Of a stretch of 12,115 nucleotides of DNA, positions 7,950-12,115 are shown piece by piece (the stretch's first letter is position 1; each line of letters starts with the position of its first letter). The position numbers were made by a program, and so were the translations under genes. Origin of the DNA: an uncultured Eubacteriales bacterium (GTDB lineage: Bacteria > Bacillota > Clostridia > Oscillospirales > Oscillospiraceae); contig URTG01000036.1 of the NCBI GenBank assembly GCA_900550705.1, positions 1 to 12,115 of the forward strand, read 5' to 3'. Below the pieces are notes generated by a model. That model searched no databases and was not told where the DNA came from. It worked only from the letters and a program-made list of their open reading frames with translations.

Positions 7950-8982
7950 AGCGGTGCGCCTCCTCTCCCAGGCCGCGAAGGAAGGCGGCCAGCAGCGCGG
8001 CGGTCTGGGACAGGTCGCTGCGGTGGACCGTCTCCACCGGGGTGTGCATATAGCGCAGCGGGACGGACAGCACGGCGGTGGCCACGCCCTCCCGGCTGAT
8101 CTGGAGGGGCCAGCCGTTGGTACCGCTGCTGCCCGACATGACTTCGATCTGATAGTCCATCGCCAGCTGCTTGGCGCAGTGCTCCAGGCGCTGGGCCATC
8201 CAGCGGGTGCAGTTGGGGCCTACGCCGATCACCGGGCCGCCGCCCAGGGGGAAGGTCTTCTCCTTGGGCGCGTCAGGGCTGTCCCCATGGGTCACGTCCA
8301 CGGCCACGCACATCTGGGGCACAATGCCGTAGGCGGCGGTGATGGCGCCGGTGCTGTGGGTCTCCTCCTGGGTGGAGGCCAGGACGTAGAGGTCCACCTC
8401 CAGGGCTTCCCCGGCCAACTGCTCCACCGTGTCCAGCAGAATGGCGATACAGGCGCGGTCGTCCAGGGCCTTGCCCACAAAGCAGTGCTCCCCCACAGGG
8501 GCACAGCCGGTGCGGTAGACGGCGGGGGTGCCCACGGGGATGAGCCGCTGGGCCTCCTCCTGGGACAGGCCCACGTCGAGATACAGCTCCCGGATGGGCT
8601 GGGAGCGATCCATATCCTCCCGGGTCTGGATGTGGGGCGGCATACAGGCCACCACGCCCAGGCGGGGAGGCTGGGTCAGAAGGGTGATCTCCCGGTCGGG
8701 CAGCATCCGGGGGTCTACGCCGCCCAAGGGGGCGAAGCGCAGAAAGCCATTCTCGTGGCCGGTGACCAGAAAGCCGATCTCGTCCAGATGGGCGTCCAGC
8801 AGCAGCCGGGGGGCGTTCTCCCGCCCGCAGCGGCGCACACCGACGACATTGCCCATGCGGTCGGCGGTGACCTCGTCCATCCAGGGGCGCAGCAGCTCGC
8901 TGACGGCTTGGGCCACGGGCTGTTCAAAGCCGCTGGGCCCGGGCAGGGCGCACAGGCGGCTGAGTACCTGTTCGTAATCCAA
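7942..8982 (-). CDS. M42 family metallo-aminopeptidase (copy C, first of three)
   Basis: This 346-residue M42 peptidase directly follows murD. Family-pattern metal and catalytic residues are H65 and D67 in DAHLDEIGF, D174 in LDDRACI, E206-E207 in TQEETHSTGA, D229 in VAVDVTHGD and H323 in RYMHTPVETVH. After the EE pair the usual V/L-G-x-R-G is replaced by THSTG, which marks it off from copies A and B. The start appears to be TTG at 8980-8982: no ATG is in frame nearby, homology begins at once, and a GGAGG site lies 8 bases upstream. The gap to the murD stop is only 17 bases, so the two are almost certainly on one transcript. Function is inferred as cytoplasmic peptide trimming; no specific substrate can be claimed. 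Confidence 0.93.
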   Translation of the reverse strand: MDYEQVLSRLCALPGPSGFEQPVAQAVSELLRPWMDEVTADRMGNVVGVRRCGRENAPRLLLDAHLDEIGFLVTGHENGFLRFAPLGGVDPRMLPDREITLLTQPPRLGVVACMPPHIQTREDMDRSQPIRELYLDVGLSQEEAQRLIPVGTPAVYRTGCAPVGEHCFVGKALDDRACIAILLDTVEQLAGEALEVDLYVLASTQEETHSTGAITAAYGIVPQMCVAVDVTHGDSPDAPKEKTFPLGGGPVIGVGPNCTRWMAQRLEHCAKQLAMDYQIEVMSGSSGTNGWPLQISREGVATAVLSVPLRYMHTPVETVHRSDLSQTAALLAAFLRGLGEEAHRYA

Positions 8983-8988
8983 TGGTGT

Positions 8989-8996
8989 TTCCTCCG
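8989..8996 (-). promoter_or_regulatory. Ribosome binding site fixing the TTG start of M42 copy C
   Basis: The minus strand reads CGGAGGAA here, with 8 bases between GGAGG and the TTG codon at 8980-8982. This strong site immediately after the murD stop supports the unusual TTG start. Confidence 0.75.
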
Positions 8997-8999
8997 TCG

Positions 9000-10385
9000 T
9001 TACAGGGCGTTGACCAGCTGCTTGAAGTATTTGCCCCGCTCCATAAAGTTCTTGAACTGGTCGAAGGCGGCGCAGGCGGGAGACAGCACCACCACGTCGC
9101 CGGGCACAGCCCCGGCCCGGGCGGCCTGCACGGCCTCGTCCAGGGTCTTTGTCTCCACCAGCTCCATGCCGCTGTCGGCAAAGCCGGGGGCCTCCTCCAC
9201 TGCCTTGCGGATGGCGGGGGCGGTGGCGCCGCAGAGCACCAGGCGCTTTACCTTTTTTACCATCTCCGCCCCAAGCTGGGTAAAGGGAACCCCCTTGTCA
9301 TAGCCGCCGGCGATGATGATGAGCTTCTGGTCGAAGGAGGCCAGACAGGCCATGGTCCGGGTGGGGCTGGTGCCGATGGAGTCGTTGTAATACTTCACGC
9401 CGTCCAGCTCCCGCACCAGCTCGATGCGGTGTTCCACGCCGGTGAATCGCTTGGCCACGGCCCGGACGCACTTGTCGGGCACCAGACCGTCCACAGCGGC
9501 GATGGCGGCCATGTAATTTTCGATGTTATGCACGCCGGGGATCACGATGTCCGCCAGGGGGAGCACCTCCCGGCTGCCCATGTCGTTGGTGAGCCAGATG
9601 GTGTTGTCCCGGAGGTAGACCCCCTCCTCCAGCGTGCTTTTCCGGCTGAACAGCATGACCTTGCCGGGGGCCTCCTGGGCCAGCTGCCGGGTAATGTCGT
9701 TGTCGTAGTTGAAGACAGCCCGGTCGTTCTTGCTCTGGTGCAGATAGATGTTCTTCTTGGCCCGGGTGTACTCCTCCATGGTGTGGTGGTAGTCCAGGTG
9801 GTTGGGAGACAGATTGGTGAACACCGCCACGTTGGGACTCTGCTCCATGGTCATCAGCTGGAAGGAGGACAGCTCCACCACCACCATGTCCTCCGGCACC
9901 ATATCAGACACATCGGGCAGCAGCGGGCGGCCGATGTTGCCCCCCACATAGACAGTATAGCCCGCTTCCTTCAAAAACTCGCTGATCAGGGTGGTGGTGG
10001 TGGTCTTTCCGTCGCTGCCGGTGACGGCGATGATCTTGCAGGGGCACAGACGGAAGAACAGCTCCATCTCCGAGGTGAGCACGCTGCCCTTTTCTACCGC
10101 CTCCTTCACGCTGGGGTGATTGGGGCTCAGGCCGGGGGTGCGGAAAATGACATCGAAGCGGGAAAGCTTCTCCAGATAGTCGGGACCCAGCTGGAACTTA
10201 GCACCCAGGCTCTCCAGCTCGTCGGCCCGCTGGGCGATCTGCTCCCGGGCGGCCTTGTCGCAGACGGTGACCTTGACCCCGGCGCGGAGCAGCATCCGGA
10301 TCAGCGGCGTGTTGCTCACGCCCATGCCGATCACGGCGACGGATTTCCCCTCCAGGGAGGCGAGATATTCAGCAATGGTGGACAT
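9000..10385 (-). CDS. murD: UDP-N-acetylmuramoyl-L-alanine--D-glutamate ligase MurD
   Basis: MurD adds D-glutamate to UDP-MurNAc-L-Ala in the cytoplasm, the second amino-acid step of peptidoglycan precursor synthesis. The protein is 461 residues, normal for MurD. The N-terminal UDP-binding fold has VAVIGMGVSN (17-26). The ATP P-loop is VTGSDGKTTTTT with K127. The central NLSPNHLDYHHTMEEYTRAK region (191-210) contains the histidine-aspartate pair and the lysine of the type normally carbamylated. The C-terminal domain has HRIELV and YYNDSIGTSPTRT. The last motif differs from the NDSKATN form of E. coli MurD but fits my recollection of clostridial MurD. The frame extends 13 codons upstream, but the ATG at 10383-10385 is chosen because an AAGGAGGA site lies 8 bases before it. 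It is the first gene of the long cluster and has its own promoter. Confidence 0.96.
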   Translation of the reverse strand: MSTIAEYLASLEGKSVAVIGMGVSNTPLIRMLLRAGVKVTVCDKAAREQIAQRADELESLGAKFQLGPDYLEKLSRFDVIFRTPGLSPNHPSVKEAVEKGSVLTSEMELFFRLCPCKIIAVTGSDGKTTTTTLISEFLKEAGYTVYVGGNIGRPLLPDVSDMVPEDMVVVELSSFQLMTMEQSPNVAVFTNLSPNHLDYHHTMEEYTRAKKNIYLHQSKNDRAVFNYDNDITRQLAQEAPGKVMLFSRKSTLEEGVYLRDNTIWLTNDMGSREVLPLADIVIPGVHNIENYMAAIAAVDGLVPDKCVRAVAKRFTGVEHRIELVRELDGVKYYNDSIGTSPTRTMACLASFDQKLIIIAGGYDKGVPFTQLGAEMVKKVKRLVLCGATAPAIRKAVEEAPGFADSGMELVETKTLDEAVQAARAGAVPGDVVVLSPACAAFDQFKNFMERGKYFKQLVNAL

Positions 10386-10393
10386 AAAAAGTG

Positions 10394-10401
10394 TCCTCCT
10401 T
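10394..10401 (-). promoter_or_regulatory. Ribosome binding site fixing the murD start
   Basis: The minus strand reads AAGGAGGA, 8 bases before the ATG at 10383-10385. This favours that codon over the in-frame ATG at 10422-10424, which lies at about the expected transcription start and so would not be translatable. Confidence 0.8.
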
Positions 10402-10424
10402 CCATTTTTTCTTCGTAATTTCAT

Positions 10425-10453
10425 ATCATACCATACCAGAGAAAGAAATTCAA
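10425..10453 (-). promoter_or_regulatory. Sigma-A promoter for the murD cluster
   Basis: The minus strand shows TTGAAT (10448-10453), a 17-base spacer and TATGAT (10425-10430), with TGG just before the -10 (extended -10 form). Transcription should start near 10418, giving a leader of about 33 bases before the murD ATG. It diverges from the rnpB promoter about 60 bases away. Confidence 0.75.
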
Positions 10454-10514
10454 TCGCTCCCGCCGGATTTCAGGGAGGCTGACGGGAAAAAACGGAATTT
10501 TTTCGGAAAAGCAT

Positions 10515-10543
10515 TTGACATCTCCCCTGTTTTCCTGTATCAT
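10515..10543 (+). promoter_or_regulatory. Sigma-A promoter for rnpB
   Basis: TTGACA (10515-10520) and TATCAT (10538-10543) are separated by exactly 17 bases, placing the start near 10550 at the predicted 5' end of RNase P RNA. An A/T-rich block at 10485-10510 lies just upstream and resembles an UP element, suited to a highly expressed stable RNA. Confidence 0.85.
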
Positions 10544-10549
10544 AGTTTG

Positions 10550-10900
10550 GCAAGTAAGCTGGACAGCCGCGCAGGCGGGGCGAAAGGCCCGCAGGTGAGG
10601 AAAGTCCGGGCTCCGCAGGGCAAGGATAACGGGTAACACCCGCCGGGGGCGACCCTAGGAAAAGTGCAACAGAAATAGACTACCGGCTTTCGGGCCGGAA
10701 AAGGTGGAAAGGTGAGGTAAGAGCTCACCCGATGGCATGGAAGTGCCCATCGCTGTAAACTCTATCCGGAGCAACGCCGTGGAGGGACATAAGGTCGGCC
10801 CGACCGTCCCGGGGAGGCGGCTTGAGCGTATCGGCAACGGTGCGTCGAGATAGATGGCTGTCTTAAACGACAGAACCCGGCTTACAGGCATACTTGCACC
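10550..10900 (+). ncRNA. rnpB: RNase P RNA, bacterial type A-like
   Basis: This is the catalytic RNA of RNase P, which removes 5' leaders from tRNA precursors. The conserved core is easily read: GAGGAAAGTCCGGGCT (10597-10612), ACAGAAATAGACTACC near 10669-10684, GGTAAGAGCTCACC near 10715-10728, the CCGGAGCAA stretch near 10766, and the closing AGATAGATGGCTGTC with GACAGAACCCGGCTTAC (10869-10885). The 5' end (GCAAGTA) pairs with the 3' end (TACTTGC) to form helix P1. The length of about 350 nt and the arrangement after GTAAACTC resemble type A rather than the B. subtilis type B form. Ends are set by the upstream promoter and the P1 pairing, with an uncertainty of a few bases. A strong terminator follows immediately. 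Confidence 0.96.
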
Positions 10901-10902
10901 AG

Positions 10903-10937
10903 AAAAACGCCGCAGAATGACCTTCTGCGGCGTTTTT
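10903..10937 (+). terminator. Rho-independent terminator of rnpB
   Basis: A perfect 14-bp stem (10903-10916 with 10924-10937), extendable by one A-T pair, has a GC-rich core ACGCCGCAGA and ends in five T. It begins within a few bases of the RNase P 3' end. Confidence 0.92.
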
Positions 10938-11024
10938 GTATGCCCACTCCCCCGCTGTTTCGATATTCTTTCGAATTTCGCCGGACTTTTGTTACACCAC
11001 ATTCACAAAATCGCCCAGAGCCTT

Positions 11025-11033
11025 TGCTATGAT
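11025..11033 (+). promoter_or_regulatory. Possible extended -10 promoter for the small gene
   Basis: TGCTATGAT gives a TGn-extended -10 (TATGAT at 11028-11033). No good -35 stands 17 bases upstream; TTCACA at 11002-11007 is spaced 20 bases away. Start would be near 11040, leaving about 28 bases before the ATG at 11068. The 130 bases between the rnpB terminator and this ATG otherwise hold nothing I recognise. Confidence 0.4.
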
Positions 11034-11067
11034 AGGCCCTTCCCGAACAGCGAAAGGAGTTTTTTCC

Positions 11068-11170
11068 ATGAAACGCCAACCAGCAGCCCGCCGAGCCAAC
11101 CGGCGAGGGCAGCCGTGAGTTTACTTTGACGGGCGATACCCATACGTTTTCGCAGATTGCGGGGGCGTAA
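11068..11170 (+). pseudogene. Small unrecognised gene with apparent one-base frame break
   Basis: An AAAGGAG site (11053-11059) lies 8 bases before an ATG at 11068-11070. Read straight, that ATG gives only 16 residues (MKRQPAARRANRRGQP, stop 11116-11118) with codons such as CGA, CAA, CCA and GCA that are unlike the neighbouring genes. Skipping one A of the AAA right after the ATG gives a 33-residue product starting MNANQQPAEPTGEG and ending THTFSQIAGA, stop at 11168-11170. Codons in its first half (AAC, GCC, CAG, CCC, GAG) match the GC-rich third positions seen elsewhere. That frame cannot start without a shift, because a TGA overlaps the ATG. A candidate promoter precedes it and a terminator follows within 12 bases, so a real unit is likely. 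I do not recognise the family. It may be a broken gene, a one-base sequence error, or a genuine 16-residue peptide. Confidence 0.4.
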
Positions 11171-11181
11171 CTCAAACCGAC

Positions 11182-11230
11182 AACACCGGCAGTTCCCGGG
11201 CTTGAAGCCTGAGGAACTGCCGGTGTTTTT
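11182..11230 (+). terminator. Rho-independent terminator after the small gene
   Basis: A perfect 15-bp stem pairs 11182-11196 (AACACCGGCAGTTCC) with 11213-11227, with a nested GGCT/AGCC mini-hairpin in the loop and five T at 11226-11230. It starts 11 bases after the small gene's stop and faces the yebC terminator. Confidence 0.88.
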
Positions 11231-11236
11231 ACGCAT

Positions 11237-11273
11237 AAAACAGAGCCGCCCGGAAAACTGCCGGGCGGCTCTG
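11237..11273 (-). terminator. Rho-independent terminator of the yebC-family gene
   Basis: CAGAGCCGCCCGG (11241-11253) pairs perfectly with 11261-11273 around a 7-base loop. On the minus strand it is followed by TTTT (11237-11240). It lies 19 bases after the yebC stop. Confidence 0.88.
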
Positions 11274-11292
11274 GTGAATTCGGTCGCGAAGC

Positions 11293-12021
11293 TTACTCCT
11301 GCTCCCAGTTATGGTACACGTTCTGCACATCGTCGTTGTCCTCCAGGGCGTCGATGAGCTTCTCCATGTTCTTGATGTCTTCCTCGTCGGTGAGCTTGAC
11401 ATAGTTCTGGGGGACCATCTGCACGGAGGCCTCCATGAAGGTGTAGCCCTTGGCCTCCAGCGCGGCCACCACATCGTTGAAGGCGTCGGGGTCGGTGGTG
11501 ATCTCGAAGACGTCGTCGTCGGCCTGCATATCCTCGGCGCCGGCCTCCAGGGCGTCCATCATCACGGTATCCTCGTCCAGGTCCTCGGCATCCAGGACGA
11601 TGACGCCCTTGCGGTCGAAGCTCCAGGACACGCAGCCGGTGGCGCCCAGGCCCTTGCCGAACTTATCCAGCAGATGGCGGACCTCGGGGGCGGTGCGGTT
11701 GCGGTTGTCGGTCAGGGCGTCTACAATGACGGCCACGCCGTTGGGGCCGTAGCCCTCGTACACCACGGTCTCGAAGCTATCGGTATTGCCGGAGCCCAGC
11801 GCCTTGTCGATGGTGCGCTTGATGTTGTCGTTGGGCATATTGGCCGCCTTGGCCTTGGCAATGACGGCGGCCAGACGGGAGTTGTTGGCGGGGTCGCCGC
11901 TGCCGCCGGTCTTGACGGCCACGATCATCTCGCGGGCGATCTTGGTGAAGATCTGAGAGCGCTTGGCGTCTGCCGCGCCCTTGGTTTTTTGAATATTATG
12001 CCACTTGGAATGTCCGGACAT
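11293..12021 (-). CDS. yebC: YebC/PmpR-family DNA-binding regulator or translation factor
   Basis: This 242-residue protein is a full-length YebC/TACO1 family member. The signature start MSGHSKWHNIQKTKGAADAK is followed by FTKIAREM (about 25-32), NMPNDNIKRTIDKA near 76-89, the VYEGYGPNGVAVIV stretch near 103-116, and an acidic C-terminal part with several DED/DDD runs. The family has been described as transcription regulators (PmpR) and, for some members, as factors that relieve ribosome stalling, including at proline-rich stretches; which applies here cannot be told from sequence. The ATG at 12019-12021 has a GAAGGGA site upstream. It stands alone between its own strong promoter and terminator, not beside ruvC/ruvA as YebC genes often are. 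The product is cytoplasmic and intact. Confidence 0.96.
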   Translation of the reverse strand: MSGHSKWHNIQKTKGAADAKRSQIFTKIAREMIVAVKTGGSGDPANNSRLAAVIAKAKAANMPNDNIKRTIDKALGSGNTDSFETVVYEGYGPNGVAVIVDALTDNRNRTAPEVRHLLDKFGKGLGATGCVSWSFDRKGVIVLDAEDLDEDTVMMDALEAGAEDMQADDDVFEITTDPDAFNDVVAALEAKGYTFMEASVQMVPQNYVKLTDEEDIKNMEKLIDALEDNDDVQNVYHNWEQE

Positions 12022-12062
12022 GGTATCGTATCCCTTCTTTTTGCAAGTTCAAAAGTATACGC

Positions 12063-12091
12063 ATTATACCATATTTATTAAAAGATGTCAA
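12063..12091 (-). promoter_or_regulatory. Consensus sigma-A promoter for the yebC-family gene
   Basis: The minus strand reads TTGACA (12086-12091), exactly 17 bases, then TATAAT (12063-12068), with TGG before the -10. Both hexamers are perfect consensus. Start is expected near 12056, giving a leader of about 35 bases. No operator-like repeat is evident around it. Confidence 0.9.
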
Positions 12092-12115
12092 ACTCATCCC
12101 CTTCTGAAACCGGAC

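Noticed and set aside
10882..11175. Minus-strand 97-codon frame across the rnpB terminator
   Set aside because: It runs through the rnpB terminator into the rnpB 3' end and shows no family features.
11027..11236. Minus-strand 69-codon frame with a hydrophobic stretch ending in a basic tail, toxin-like in look
   Set aside because: It begins inside the stem of the plus-strand terminator, lacks a ribosome binding site and is antisense to the small plus-strand unit, so it is more likely a shadow.

Overview
The window reads as a chromosomal, mostly housekeeping stretch from a GC-rich, spore-forming member of the Clostridia. The spore gene yunB, a type A-like RNase P RNA, strong GGAGG ribosome binding sites and consensus sigma-A promoters all point to Firmicutes. 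The GC-rich coding style together with this gene set suggests a gut Oscillospiraceae-type organism (Flavonifractor/Lawsonibacter-like). That placement is inference, not a database match.

All large genes lie on the minus strand. Read in the direction of transcription, an isolated yebC-family gene (12021 to 11293) has its own near-perfect promoter (12063-12091) and terminator (11237-11273). A plus-strand RNA block follows: rnpB (about 10550-10900) with a clear TTGACA/TATCAT promoter and a strong terminator, then a tiny open frame (11068-11170) with a good ribosome binding site, an apparent one-base frame break and its own terminator.

Divergent from rnpB, the murD promoter (10425-10453) opens a long co-directional cluster: murD, three tandem M42 metallo-aminopeptidase genes, a methionine gamma-lyase-family PLP enzyme, yunB, a VanZ-family membrane protein, ligA and a DUF362 ferredoxin-like protein. 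A hairpin at 1-26 may terminate it. Most gaps are -13 to +44 bases; the largest is 89 bases, between the last M42 gene and the lyase-like gene. I found no convincing internal promoter or terminator, so one long transcript is plausible.

The cluster combines peptidoglycan precursor synthesis (MurD), intracellular peptide turnover (three M42 enzymes), a PLP enzyme of uncertain substrate, a spore-formation protein and replication/repair (LigA). It looks like a housekeeping operon rather than a dedicated pathway. I see no mobile element, CRISPR array, tRNA, prophage or defence module. The least explained items are the small frame-broken gene after rnpB and the triplicated, strongly diverged M42 block.
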